Part shown: positions 11,532-24,132 of the stretch, in pieces
How the letters are laid out: the number at the start of each line of letters is the position of its first letter
Numbering within the stretch: the first letter of the stretch is position 1
From: Melampsora larici-populina 98AG31
Lineage: Eukaryota > Basidiomycota > Pucciniomycetes > Pucciniales > Melampsoraceae
Direction of reading: 5' to 3'
NCBI RefSeq assembly: GCF_000204055.1
Contig: NW_006768765.1
Coordinates: 228,717-292,716, forward strand
DNA length: 64,000 nt
The notes under the pieces: generated by a model
Told to the model about the DNA's origin: nothing
Databases searched by the model: none
Seen by the model: only the letters and a program-made list of their open reading frames with translations
Program-made: the position numbers and the translations under genes

Positions 11532-12091
11532 CTAGTAGAAATACAAGACACGCTTAAGCAGATGGTCTTTTAGATTCATGAGTTCATAAGTAAAAATTGT
11601 CACAAACTTGGCACTCGGATAAATAGGTCTATCATTCTTATCTAAAAAGTATTGCTAATGAGAAGGTAAAGAATAAAGAAGTTTTAAATTATTGTAAGAA
11701 ATCGAAAAAGAGTCATAAAGATTTACTTTACAGTTTTCACATTGAGCTACGCCTTGATTACCACTATTGATGAGCGTTTCAGCCGCGCTATGATCACACA
11801 AAAAAAGAATAAAAGGGATGTGTAGTCAGTGTTTTGTTATGTACCACTTTTCGTAGGGATGTGCACAGTGACAAACTTAAGGCAGGCGTCTACGGTGGTT
11901 TTGTAAGCATAGGGTGTAGCACCTGGTGAGTTTGGAAATTTCATACAGTTGATGGGTTCTGTGTCGGGATAAGCATTTTTGTAGGGATTAAACCGATTGG
12001 ATTCGACTTTAGGATTGGATTGGATGTTTTTGGATATCGTATTGAAGTAAAAGGTTGAAGAGAGGAGTAAGATGAATGTGATCGATTTCAT
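11532..12091 (-). CDS. Candidate small secreted protein, splice phase inconsistent
   Basis: Starts at ATG 12091 with a clear signal-peptide-like segment (MKSITFILLLSSTFYFNTIS) followed by a polar, Asn/Pro-rich region and two cysteines (INCMKF, DACLKF). Candidate further exons are 11787-11727, reading AAETLINSGNQGVAQCENCK, and 11654-11532, ending in TAG. The exon 2 to 3 junction keeps frame. The junction from exon 1 (donor near 11848 or 11845) to exon 2 is off by one base in the only frame that stays open. So this is either a frameshifted or decaying gene, an unusual donor, or a short product ending in exon 2. Family not recognised; secreted proteins of this size are common as rust effectors, but that role is inference only. 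Confidence 0.4.
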
Positions 12092-13305
12092 TTTCTGGAT
12101 TCAAGTGATTAAAAAAAGGTATCCTTGGAACAGAAGAGGAAGATATCAAGTTATTCGGTGTATGTGGAAAGTGAATATATTTTCATCCAGGCAAGAGCTG
12201 CACCTTTTATTCTCTTTCATCTTCAAAGAAATATGCGTATCTCAATAAACTTGAAAAACTCCCACAGGTGTCAACACGTCTTCCTGTGCGCTCAACCAAG
12301 TCCCTCGCTGCTTCTCGCACGCTTCAAGCGCAAAGGGACCCGGAGAGTTACATAAATTGATCACCTCAACTTTATAAATGACCTTTAACAAATTCTAAAA
12401 ATAGCGTGTTTTGCTGCGCCCTTTTGGGGAAGTTTATTGTTAACACACAGCAGAGCTTGACTCGCCTCGCGCAGCTTGGAAGATGATCACACCGCCACGC
12501 AATGCCATCCATGAAATTCCACCAGGGGACGCTTCCTCGGACCTCAGCAATGCATGAAACACTCCGAATTTGGGCCAAGAGAGCCCACACACAGTGGGCG
12601 CAGCTGGCACGATCATGTAAATGTAAACTATGTGAGCGATGACTGCTTTCAGGCTGGTCATAGTCTGAGGCACCCGAGAGTTAGCTATTGCTTGGTTTTA
12701 TAAGCAGAATATGACTGTTCCTTGATCATCATGATTTCTACACGCGAATGGAGGAAGAGTATTTAAGTTTGTATGTGCCACCTCTGTTCTCGCACCAATC
12801 CTCTTAAAATGATTACTTTTGCCAGTTTTTTTCCGTTGTAACATTGACCATGGGGCGTCCTGGATTTAAAATGGCTAAAATCCAAAAGCGCAATTTGCAA
12901 CCATTCCATCAACAGAAGCATCTGCGGATAATCAAGTCAATTTTCAAGTCGTCTTCAATTGGGCGGATCTCTCCGAATTGTACTGACATTTGTACAGTGA
13001 CACATTTCGCCTTGTCAAAAAACATCGTAGGGGACGAGAGTAGGAGAGGCTGGGTAGCTTGAGTTCGCGGATCACAAAAAAGGGATATTTGTTTGATAGT
13101 TGAAGTCTGCTCAAAGTATTGCGCATGAGGTTGGGGACAGAGGCTTTCAGGTTGGCATCTCGGAGTGGTAGTATTGGCAATGCTTGGTGGTATTTCCATA
13201 CTTGTTATGGAAGCTTATTGTCAGATCTTAGTAGGACACGAGCGATCCGTACAGACGGATGAATAGTGTAAAGTTGTAAGATTGCATAGATGACAACAAG
13301 ATATC
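12092..13305. other. Intergenic, no supported gene
   Basis: Contains the upstream region of the secreted-protein candidate and the 3' flank of the S20 gene. Overlapping frames of 70-96 codons on both strands (12372-13199) show no motif, no splice logic and no codon bias; none is called. Confidence 0.4.
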
Positions 13306-13895
13306 CTAAGTAGCAATGGTAACCTCAACCTCTACTCCGGGTTCGATGGACATGGAGGTCTGGAGAGATTGATGGCGCCATCAGTGAATGAACCAAGGGC
13401 GACAGAGCAGCAAAAAGCGTACGATTTGTTTCACGGTCTCCGCTGGACTCTGGAGGTCGATGAGTCGCTTGTGAATCTTCATCTCGAATCGGTCCCAGGT
13501 CTTGGAACCCTCACCACAAGGCTAGAGAGGTAATAAGGGCAGCAAATTGAATTAGTTGTGTCCAGTCACAACGAGTGGAATTGGTACTCTGGCTTACTGT
13601 CTTACGAGTGGTGATTGTAAGTCGCTTGGTAGGAAGTCGAACGGGTCCCTTGACGCGAAGGTCCTTGTCTTTGGCTCGGTTGACCAAGTCAGAGCAGACT
13701 ACAAAAACACAGTGGATAAAATGTGATGATCAGAATAGGTATCACAGTGGAAAAAAACATATGAAGGGGATACATACCTTTCTCAAGAGCCTTGACATTC
13801 TTACTAGTCAAAGTAATTCGAATACGGTGAGACTTGGCCGGAGGAAGACCGGCTTGATCGTATTCCTTTTCACCACCTTTTGCGACGTAACTCAT
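13306..13895 (-). CDS. RPS20: 40S ribosomal protein S20 (uS10)
   Basis: Component of the small ribosomal subunit head. Exons 13895-13778, 13698-13598, 13521-13423 and 13359-13306 join in phase to 123 residues, the usual length. Sequence is unmistakable: [11 protein letters not shown] at the start; [17 protein letters not shown]; then [47 protein letters not shown], and the end [14 protein letters not shown]. All introns are GT-AG, 63-79 nt. It is an ordinary single-copy-style ribosomal gene with no oddity in the coding sequence. The upstream region extends into 13896-14280. Confidence 0.97.
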
Positions 13896-16529
13896 CTTGA
13901 CTTTCCCGTGTTGTGAAGGGGGTAAACAGTTGAGTCAGCGGTGACTAAAGACACACGCACAGCAAAACGCATGAACTGATCAGTTTGGTAGGTCATGACG
14001 GATTGGTTAGTTGGTAGTAGTTCAAAGGTGGCTCACCTGAAAGGTCTATAATTTTTGCTGGGGGAGGGTGATCGTCGGCGCCAACTTTCGCCCGAGTGCC
14101 GTAGAGTTCTGAAACCTAAGTGTGAGATGGACAAAACTATGGTGCGCCCACCGGTACTGCCCGTTCTGACGCACCTGACATGCATCAAGCGGGCCGGCCT
14201 GTGAATGACGTGCGGCTCGTGACTGCGCATTCGTGGTGACTTGTCGTTCAGCAATCCTTGCCTAGAGAACCTCACGTACTTACTTTGGAGTCAGCAATTG
14301 TGTGCTTGTCACCTATGTCTCTACCAAAAGGAAACGGAAGGCCAAACAAACAAAAGGCAATTTCCAAAGCAGGCCAGATAAATCTTCCAATTTGCTTTGT
14401 TCAGGAAAGTCCCAAGCTTCAAGAGCCTCAATCCCGGGATTGTAATCTCAGGCGGAATGTTTGACAACAGGTTTTTTCCAAAGAGCAACCATTGTCTAGA
14501 ATTTTCAGCCTATCCTTTGACATCATATCTGTAAACTTCATCAATGCAAAGGAAAGACCCAGCCAGTTGGCTTTTCTACTCACACAAATTCACTGTAGAG
14601 TCGGATTCTTGTTTGCCCAATTAGGTCAAATTATCAAGCTCGGTAAACCAAACTATCCCACATTCATTACCTCTCAAGGTGTAGCCAAATTACCTGCACC
14701 AACTCAACCCCAAATATTTGAATCACTGAGGAAGACTTATCTGCCTTAGATGGAAACACAGATGAAATTGTTTTGGGAAATAAAACTGGTGTGAAATCAT
14801 TTTTCTTATGTGTGCCATGTCATTTAGTTCCACAAGCTCTTATCTATAAGATTTCATCAGCAAAAAACAAAGTGAATAATGTTTAGTAGCTAAAAGGATC
14901 AAGGTGAATCAAAGGGTGTCCATTTCAGAACCTGAAGTTGACCCTTCAATGGCGGACATTCACAGACCAGCACCGTCAAAGACTAGAGGCGCCAGGTCAA
15001 CAAAAGGTTGGTTTTGACAATTTCAAAAGGAGTTCTTGTGGAAAATGACAATTTAGTGTCAAAATCAAACTCTCCAAAAGGTGAGACATTACATAAATTA
15101 ACATAACATAGTCCGCAGCTCATGTGTTGCCTGTTGTTTGTGCAACAAAAGCCCAATGCTGTAAAGGGTGGGAAATTGTTGAAGATGAGGCTCTCAATGA
15201 GGCTGATGTAGTGATAAGTCAAGCGGTAACATCACAAGTTGATATGAGGAAGTCAAAGCATAAGAGATGAGGATGATGTTCTTGTTCTTGTCTTCTCTTG
15301 ATTTGTTTGCTCATTTTCATCAACCAGTGAATCAAATTGTGGCTTTGCTTTCTCCTTTCAAAATTCTATACATTCATTCTTTTGTGGTTATTTCCTTGTA
15401 TTCTGGCATTAGTTTCTTTAACCCATTTTGTTGGAACCTGTCAAAATATGTTTTCCAGAGTCCAAAGCAACAAAAAGTTTGAAGAGGAGCACAAATTTCT
15501 CTAAAAGATGGTTATTTTTTGGTCTGTACAAACAATTGTAAAGGTTTACAATTGCAGCACAAAGTGCATTTTTTGGAATGTCCAAGTCTCAGGTATAATG
15601 TTTTGATTGAGCAGGTTTGATGAGTTGTTCAAAAGGGTGGACTGTATCTTTTAGAATAGTCAATCATTGGGTATACTATGATGATTTGAAGGCATTTGAA
15701 AAGACACAAAATGCATTTCAAGCATGAAATTTCAAAATCACAACATGCTCATTTCTTTGGGTGTAAAAGGAAGAGACAATTTTATACATTGGTGGAAACA
15801 AATGGGTGTCAAATTCAATCTGAGGTGGCTCATATGAAAGTTTACACAGGAAACCTTTTATAGTCATTATCTGGTGGAAAGAATCTGGGTGGGAAATTCA
15901 ATTTTGCTGAAACCAGCATGCAATTTCCTACCCTCTTTGTTCTACCTTTTGATTTTCACTTGCAAGAAAGAATGGAAGAAAAGGCAGAAAATTGCATATA
16001 ACCTCCCGGCTTATCCACTTTTCCACCCACTGGTTCTTTGCACCACAAAACATGCGGAAAAATATAGGGCCCCCTTTTTTGTTCTGGTTCATAACCTTGG
16101 CCACACTGGCTGCAGAAATGTATGTCCCCGTCAATAGGATTCCACTCCACTCCACTGTCTTGAATCAAAAAAAAATCTTGAATCATGCTGTGAAGGATAG
16201 ACTAAGTGTCACTAGGCTAATCTGAGAGCTACAGTTTGTGAGTATTCAAGTGACCTTAAGCAGAATTGTATACAATGGGAAACATAAGCACAAGTGAAAT
16301 GAGAATCAGCCAAAAGCAGACCTATTCAGATAAGATAACAAAGGTATTTGATCAACCCAGAGAACATAAAACTCCAACAAAACTTCTCATAAAGATAGAC
16401 ATGATCATCTCATCTTGAGCATATCAATTACCATTTACTCATGAAAAACAGAAACATGTATGCACAGGATCTTGTGTGAGATTGGGTAAGTACTTCATAT
16501 ACCAGATTTTAACATGTGCAATAGGAAGC
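13896..16529. other. Long gene-poor spacer
   Basis: The first ~400 bp are GC-richer and probably the S20 promoter/leader. From 14280 to 16529 I see no gene: frames of 60-88 codons occur on both strands over the same bases (for example around 15874-16225), which marks them as chance frames. No terminal repeats were recognised. Confidence 0.4.
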
Positions 16530-16772
16530 AACACAGTTAGAGACTGATCTATATGAAAGAAAGACAAGTTAAGTTGGGATCTAGTTGAGTTAATCCCAGA
16601 TTTTGGGATGAAGTGAAAATCACTTGTTTCATTGAATACAAAATATGCACACCTACTAGGACACAACACATTGAGATGATGAACTATATGAAAGAGAGAG
16701 ATAGAGTTGAGATCTACTTGATTTGATCCAAGAGTTTGGGATGAAGTGAAAATGACTTGTGTCCAAACATCT
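16530..16772. repeat. Imperfect tandem duplication, two ~110-bp copies
   Basis: Copy 1 (about 16530-16640) and copy 2 (about 16664-16772) share the blocks TATATGAAAGA, GATCTA, TTGGGATGAAGTGAAAAT and ACTTGT in the same order and orientation, with scattered differences. Copy 2 is followed by a short (TA)n tract at about 16790-16805. Confidence 0.6.
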
Positions 16773-17100
16773 GGTGGCGTGAAGAGTACATATATATATA
16801 TATAGACTGATATAAAAATACGTGAATCGGGTATGTTTATAAGGTAAAAGTAACATTGGTTGTATGAGATAGTGGAGGCATGTTAACATATCAAGCGTAG
16901 ACATCATGAACACAGAGTACATATAACAACAAAAAGTTTGTAAAAATATTTTCTACACAAGCTTATACTTGGTAGATGCCACTTGGACTTGATGAAGCAA
17001 TCAATGTTGTGGGAGTGCTTAATTTTTTTGTTCCCAATTCCTTTGTTAATGACTCTTAAACTGAAGATCAATATACATACCGAAAATCTGTGGGATTTGA
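16773..17100. other. 3' flank of the transporter gene
   Basis: AT-rich, with a (TA)n microsatellite; no gene seen. Confidence 0.4.
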
Positions 17101-20100
17101 TTAGTTATTTGACATGGACTCTTCTTTGTAAAGATTAAATGATGACATACCTCTGTTCTGGAGATCTGTCAGATCCATAAACGCTTTGTCTACCTTGGGT
17201 GCCAGCCCTGTTGGGTGGTGTTTGTTTTCTGAACTTCCTTCCACATCTGTTTTCGGCGATCCAGCACATGTTGCAAGCTCCTCTTGATCTCTTATCCGAT
17301 TCTGTTTCTTCAAGTAAAACATCATTCCGATGATAAAGATGGTACAAAACGAGTAGCAAGCCAATATCAATGACCAAGGGACGATGTTTCTAGGCTTGTA
17401 CTGGGATTGCCACAGCTGTGGGGCTGGAGTGAGAATGATAGTCACAAAATGATAACGGATTAAGCATTGTGAATTTGTGTTCTTTGAAGTGATAAAAGAA
17501 TGGAGTTGGACTATACCAATGATGTTGCCAATACTGTAAGCTAAATATTTCAAATTATGATAGCAAAGATATCTGTCAACATGTGTTTGCAAGAATAAAG
17601 TGAGGAGAGGGCGATCCTACCTATCATAACTATAGATTGTACAGTTACTCTTTCTAAGGATTGAGGTTCATAGATTTTGGATGATCAGGTGAGTTCTAGT
17701 CCATAAGCGCATTTGTCGCGTGTGATGCCGTTTTATTTATAAATCACAAACTGGAACTTACTGGTATGCCCGGCGGTAGTGGATGTGATCCATCCTAGTA
17801 CAATGACATATGGCTATACATGGCCGCAGAATTGGAGATGAGGTTAAGATTCGTCTTGTTTCTGTACAAAGATACATCAAGATAGGTTGTTGAAGCCGAC
17901 TTACTACCGAAGAAAACCAGGTAAGATAGATAGCGATGAGAAGAGCAACTCTCGAGCTCCAAGGAAGGACGATAGAAATTATGGTGGCGGAAATGTTCGG
18001 TATTGACATAATTACTTTGTAGTTGCAAGAGAGTAAGAGTTTTGATCAATTTTGTTGTATCCCATGGTCAAGAGCGCATTGGATTTCTCCAATCGGAATG
18101 AAGAGAAATGTATGAACATACCTGCTACAATAGCTCGCGAGTTTTTGAACGCTCTCACTAACAACATCCCGATGAGTATCGCGCCGGCTTGTACGAAGCC
18201 AATGACCGAGCTCAAAAGTGTAGTAGAAAGGGTCGAATGCCCTAAAGATTTTATCTGAGTAAGAAAGGCAGAAATCAACTGTTTAGATACAATCGGTTTC
18301 GACCAGTCCTCATGAAGGATGTTGAACTCGAGACAGAATAGGATGATACTGACTATGAGTGATTGTTGATTGGTGATGTTAGGTATGCTACCTATAAGAA
18401 AATAGGTAAACCATGCCCAGGTCTTGGGGTCTTTCAAAGCCTCCATAACTTGATGTCGCTTCAAATGCTTGTTTTCAACCTGAGGTGTGTAATTAAATTT
18501 TCACCCGTTGGTCATCCCACAGTTTATGCGTTATCTCAGACTCTAGAAAGAACAGCTTCGATGATGACTTACGCCTGTCTGATTGACTTTGATGCGTAAG
18601 ATAGCTTTCACCCTTTCTTCCGGTGTCAGAAACCAAGCGGTCGCAGGGGAGTCTGGAAAGAGAAAGAGCAACAGCAGTGATACAACCATTGTGATCATTG
18701 CCGTGAAAATACAAAACCATTGCCAGGGATGGAACTACGTTGAGGTCAATTGATGAGCTGATTTTTCAACGGAATGGAAACAAGTGGGATTCAAACTTTG
18801 TGAGACTTACGTGTGTGGTGCGGATATGAAGCACACCAAAGCCAAGGAAGCTGCTAGTAGCCACCGAAATACCCTTGAGAAAAATAAATTGATGGCTTCA
18901 GCAACACATCCCCACATAAACCAGCCAGTTATAATTGTTTACATTCATTAGGTACCAGTAACCTGTCCTTGGTCCTTGCTCTCGATGAGTGTAGAACCTA
19001 TACATCGTTTTTCACGTTGTGACATCAGCGCTTTGTGCGGGGATTGAAGTAAAGAGACCTTACATTGAGGTGCTGATCATGAAAGCCGACGTAGCACATC
19101 CCTCGCAAGCTCCCAAAAGAAACCGGCACAACATTAGTTGCCAAAAATTCTTGCAAGCCTAGAAGCAGGGGATTCAAAAAATGAGACAGCCGAACTTCAA
19201 TTTAATGAAGAGTGAGCCACGAGGTAGTAAGTGAAGGGATATTCACGACTTGAGAGGCGACTAGAATTGTCCAAAGTATTGCATTTAAAGCTAGCCATTT
19301 TCCAAGTGGGTAACGTTGAAGGGCGAGGTTCTGAGGATATTCAAACAGCAAGTATGATACTTTGCGCGTTGAAGGTGCAAAGATTGAAGCCACGTTCGGT
19401 TGATCATTATGTACTTCCAAGAGTAGGTGCATTTGACAGACTTGGCTTACCATAAAATATGGTCCCCAGCCAATTGTACTCAGCCGCAGTCAGCTTCAAA
19501 TCCTCTTGTAATCCGAGCAGAGCGGCGTTTCCTAAGGACCGTACGCAGAAGACAAGTTCTATCAGAACTGGTCACCAAACTGAACCGTACATGGCTATCA
19601 ATTACCCAAAGTGGTTTTATCCATGCTGAATTGTATTGATCATTTATGGCTCTCATCAGTAGAGTTTTCAAGGAGCTTTAGATACAAAAAAGCATTTTGA
19701 TCCGATTTCAACTTACAAGTGCGCAAAATTCGTGACCATCATTCTGTTCAGAAGAAAGAAGTAATGTTTCATCAGGCGTCACGGTTAGACATTGCGCGAC
19801 AAATTCTAATCTGAGGTATCTTATAATCGGCGTACAAAGGGAGCACTGTAATGGTAAAAGGCTCGAGAATGAGTCATAGGCTGGGAGAAACTGCCAACAT
19901 CGAGTCTCAAAATATCCAAGCTTACGATTCCTATCAATCTTGCGTCGGATCCTGACATCCTCCTCTGGAGTAAGACCGGTGAGTTCTTGGCCGGCAACTA
20001 CCTTCGCTGCTACGTCCAAGTCTCTTTTATCGATCGATGACGAACGTGTAGGACCTTCATCTTCGAGGCATTTCGAATCTCGAACGACCCCGTTTAAAGA

Positions 20101-20109
20101 GACACTCAT
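17101..20109 (-). CDS. MFS transporter, allantoate permease (Dal5/ACS) type, 17 exons
   Basis: Plasma-membrane major facilitator of the anion:cation symporter group. Exons (high to low): 20109-19926, 19845-19836, 19743-19717, 19625-19606, 19531-19451, 19359-19247, 19158-19064, 18997-18943, 18873-18811, 18734-18573, 18479-18354, 18254-18122, 18014-17905, 17813-17762, 17653-17621, 17540-17517, 17423-17101. Every phase agrees, giving 536 residues. Family hallmarks are in order: EEDVRIRRKIDRN, then MDKTTLGNAALLG across tiny exons, FEYPQNLALQRYPLGKW, CRFLLGACEG, FYTHREQGPRTGYWYLMN, FPDSPATAWFLTPEERV, ALKDPKTWAWF, NQQSLI-IKSLGHSTLSTTLL, GWITSTTAGHTKR, YSIGNIIG, QYKPRN, then a long polar C-terminal tail. 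Exon 2 is only 10 nt; exons 3, 4, 15 and 16 are 20-33 nt. The intron between exons 11 and 12 is 99 nt, starts GTCAGT and contains no in-frame stop. Substrate (allantoate, nicotinate, vitamins or peptides in relatives) cannot be told from sequence. Confidence 0.92.
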
Positions 20110-21879
20110 TATAGTCTGTTTTGCCTTTTATTGATGATAGAAAAGTATGTGTGAAATTTACTAATGCTTCAATGCATACAATAAACAAGAAAAGCTGGAA
20201 TCGTGAGACGCGTAAGAATGGATGAAGCGATATAGCTTTTGAGGAGCGCTTATTGTAAAGATACGAGGATACAAACAATCGGTTCTCGTTGGACGTTGGG
20301 GTTCGTAGTCGTGTTAAGATTCAACCGAGATACTTACTCCAGAAATTGATTCCGATACGGATTTCGGAACTTTGGTTCAGGTTTGAACTCAATCATCAGA
20401 ACGAGATATTCAGGTTTAAGCTGTGTGACCTTTGACGTAGGCGTACGAGATGTGGACGTGGAGGTATGACCGTATGGTATAGAAACGTGCATTTCACGGT
20501 GCGGTGGCGATGCTCTTAAAGGAGAATGAATCTTTATGAGTGTGCGAGAGCTTCAAATGATTTGTCCAAATTGAAAGTTGACAAGTAGATGATGATTGCC
20601 TCCTATTGCCTCTTTTACAAATGGCACACATCGTAAGGCTAGCCCATGAAGAGAAGGGAGCACGCTCTTTAGGAAGAACAACCCTAATGTGGTCAAAAAT
20701 AAATAGAGCGGGCAAACGAAAGAAATCCTTTACCACTTTCAGAGTTGATGATTCAGTATGTAACTTCTTACCAAAAGGGAAGAGAGGCATCACTCTTCGT
20801 CATAGCCCATTAACAGGATTTCGGCACACGAAAGGAAGTAACACTCACATCGTCTCTTCATGGTTTCCCCCCGTCCGACATCTCACCTACTACATATTAT
20901 TATCCCATTCAGGATTCTTTCCTCTTTTCTGATTACACAACATAAGAAACAATCTTTTGATTTTCTTGTTGATTTTCTTGTAAGTCACTGAGAAGATACA
21001 AGAGTAACTACTGAGAATGAATATATTGTCTGACATTGGAGCTGCAATTTGTGATTTGCATGAAAGAAGGAATTTGGTGACATTAACCTCAGCCAGTTTG
21101 GTAAGGAAGCAGGAGGAAATCTCAGTGACAAGAATAATCCAAGAGATTGACAATTCTCAACTGATCATGTGGAGCGCAAACCAATAGGAGTGTATGGAAA
21201 TTCTGAAAAATGAAGCTTTGTCTCAGAGTGACTTATCAAAAAACTTGTTTTGATTTATATATGAAGACTTTGTTACATTCCTTGAACAAATTTCTTTGAA
21301 TGGTCTACTTCGAGGGTAATGGAACCCAAGCTATCAATCCAACAAAATATCTGACTCTAGATATATATCCTTGAACAACCTTGAGTCATATGAACAACCC
21401 CTAAACTAAGTTGTGATTTAGAGCCCAGCTTTGTTTGATCATTGTCAATGTCAGGTAATCCCAATCGTGCCCAGCATCATTCTTAATCATCTGGGCTTAT
21501 CACCTATGAGAGTCAGGGTGGAGGCTTTCAGCCTATCAGTGGGTCTCCGCCCGCTGATGTGCATGTCATAGCAATGCACTCTGATGAAGAACTCTTGATA
21601 AATCCAGCTATAAACCAAGGGGAGATAAATTATGCAGATTGATCAACTGCCAGAAAGTTTGCCCAACTTTACTTGATTGATCACAAAGGTCTGCTACAAA
21701 ATTGTTCTTGGGAGGTACAGGCATACCTTTGTAAATTACCTGGCCATTTTCTTGGCGGTGGGGATACTGATCTTGCATGGCTCGTGACTAAAATGATCGG
21801 CTGATGAATTGAGTTACAAAAACTCAATGTGGATCAACTTGATCAGGCAAGAGTGCAGAGATAGCTTGAAGATGCAGTA
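20110..21879. other. Intergenic upstream of the transporter
   Basis: Presumed promoter of the minus-strand transporter in the first few hundred bases; thereafter no gene. Frames at 20494-20932 overlap each other on both strands and carry no motif. Confidence 0.4.
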
Positions 21880-22299
21880 CAGTCAAACCCGCGCAATTGC
21901 ATACCCGCGCAACTGCATAATCAGCCTTTTTGCATAGGCCAGGACTTTCCCCGACTAGGTGCGGGCTAAAAATTGCATTTATTGCATAATTTTGTCAAAA
22001 ATGATAATGCATAAGTCAAAACCCAAAAAAACCGGGTCTTGGAAGCCCAATTGCATAGCTTTTACTCAAAATACAGGATAAAAAGTACATAATTAGGCAT
22101 AAACCTTGAGCCCTAAGTCTTAAAGCCTAGCTCATAACCTGCAAAAATGCATAATGTTATGTATTTTGGCCTATTTCCGCATATATGCATAACTTTATGC
22201 ATTTTAACCTATCCTGTATTTTACCTCACTTTGCATAACCTATGAAATTGCATAGGCCCGATGTTCCCCCCAAATTATGCAATTGCGCGGGTTCGACTG
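21880..22299. mobile_element. pogo/Fot-type MITE (family 2), 420 bp
   Basis: Ends are CAGTCAAACCCGCGCAATTG and the inverse CAATTGCGCGGGTTCGACTG, flanked by TA on both sides (21878-21879 and 22300-22301). About twelve copies of GCATA, most as TTGCATA or ATGCATA, are spread through the interior. No coding capacity. The terminus type matches families 1 and 3, but the interior does not. Confidence 0.8.
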
Positions 22300-24132
22300 T
22301 ATATCGTATGAGTCTCTTACTCAGAGTCAAGCTGATTAGCCAAGCTGTTTTGGCTGTTATCAAGATTCGATCGCAGTTTGAAGTTTGAAGATCAGATGTT
22401 ACAGCTGCGTACCCTGCTAAAGTGACCCGTGACAGAACAAGCTTGAAGAAGTGTAACGAGAAATGAAGGATGTTATGGAACGATCAAGCTTGTGAAATTA
22501 TCCAAATTCGGATTTTTCCTTGAACATTCTTGATTTGATTTGGATTGAGAGTTGAAATCATCAAGTAGTCAGACTCCCGAGCCGGAGTTTTAACTTTCAT
22601 CGAATCCAAGTCGATTTCAAATTCTGCTTAAACTTCCCCACCATCGATATCAACCAGTCATCATAAACTCTTTACTTACTCACCTCGATTACGTCTGCAT
22701 TTATTGGCAGCTTTTTTGGCAATATTATCTCGCAAAAAGAAATCAAAAACTCAAGAAACTATCGATCCATCGCTTTCTGCGCTTTCCTTCATCCTCAGGT
22801 TCAATTTCGGTCTTGAAGAAGAATCAAGGCTGATAATCTTTTCAAGCATCATCAACATCAAATCCCTTCAACCCCGAATGAGCAAGACCGACCGTTCAAG
22901 TTCATTCTGCGTTTCCTCTCCTAACCCTGACACAGTCGGAGGCAGGTAAATCATTGCCTTTTATGCATCACTATCAAATCTTTCATTTTCTTTCTTCCTC
23001 CCTTGACCGTTCAAGACCGTTCATCACGTACCAAGATGGTTTGGCCGTAAATCCATTATTATGTTTCGACTGGGCTCCTTTATTATATATCGTCTTTTTG
23101 GAGTCACGTTCTCACACCTTCCTCGGTCGAGCACCAATTCCAGAGTTCTATCTTCGTCATCCTTTAAGTTTGGGTTGATATCCCGTTTTTGCAATCCCAT
23201 CAATCTAATCATAGCCGGCTGACAAACTTCATCAGACATCTTACCAACCTCAACTTACTTATCCAAAAGCTTTGGATGGCAAGTCTTGATTCCGGTTGTC
23301 AAGCCTTTGCTGTACCAGGCTGTACCTGAACCTCTTAAATTTATTGCCTTGGCATCACCCTAGTTGGGATTATCATTTGGTCAACTGTTCCTAATTCTCC
23401 CGAATTACAGGCCTGAACCGGTTCATTGTAGCATACATCTCCTTTCACTAAGGCACGCAGCTCAACCCATTGTGCCTTAACTCGTCTGACCTGATCTCCG
23501 CCATTGGGTGCAGAGTTTATATCACTATTATCTAACTGCGCTCAACCCCCTTCTCTCCATCTTTCAAATCGTCATCAGTGCGCTTGCTCTTGTATTAACT
23601 TTCAGTCCGACCTGGTCACTTCTCACAAGCTTCCGCCTTCCATAACTTGCCTTTCATCACTTTACTGACCTTTTTTTATCTTGATTTGGTCTACTCTACG
23701 TGCCTTCTTCGTTTTGTCATTGGCGTATTTATACAACAACATCAGTTGTTTCTCCAGCTTATCAATCGATCTCCGCTCAAGAGTTCAACTTGCTACTCAA
23801 CCCATCGATTCATCCCCAACATCAATGAAAGACTCCTTCGGACTTTCCCTCTACATCTTCTCCGTCGGTCCACGAGCGCTGCAAGCACCATTCTTGGCAG
23901 GTCTAGACCCTACTCCAATCAACCGCCGACTCTAGTCTCTCCTCGCCTTCTTATCTGGCTAGCTCGAATTATTCCCGGGCTTCTCAATCACAAACAAACA
24001 TTCTGGACAACAACTAACAACCTGAGAAATTTGCTCAAACGTTGGTGACCTTTCCTAATGCTTGTAACTCGGCCTTGGATTTCAGACTGACCCCACATAC
24101 ATTTTCAGATTGTCTAGTCATCTCCTATAAAA
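22300..24132. promoter_or_regulatory. Long C/T-rich leader region of the 730-residue gene
   Basis: From about 22580 to 24130 the plus strand is rich in C and T, with several possible GT-AG splice signals (for example a donor at 22945 and acceptor-like TTTCAG near 24100). A possible upstream exon beginning MSKTDRSSSFCV (22878) cannot be joined in frame to the gene without meeting a stop, so it is more likely leader sequence. No supported coding sequence. Confidence 0.35.

Noticed and set aside
15874..16225. Short genes on both strands
   Set aside because: Four frames on two strands share the same bases with no motif or splice structure; they are chance openings.
22704..22949. Upstream coding exon of the 730-residue gene
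   Set aside because: Joining its apparent donor to acceptor-like sites near 24100 runs into a stop; more likely leader sequence.
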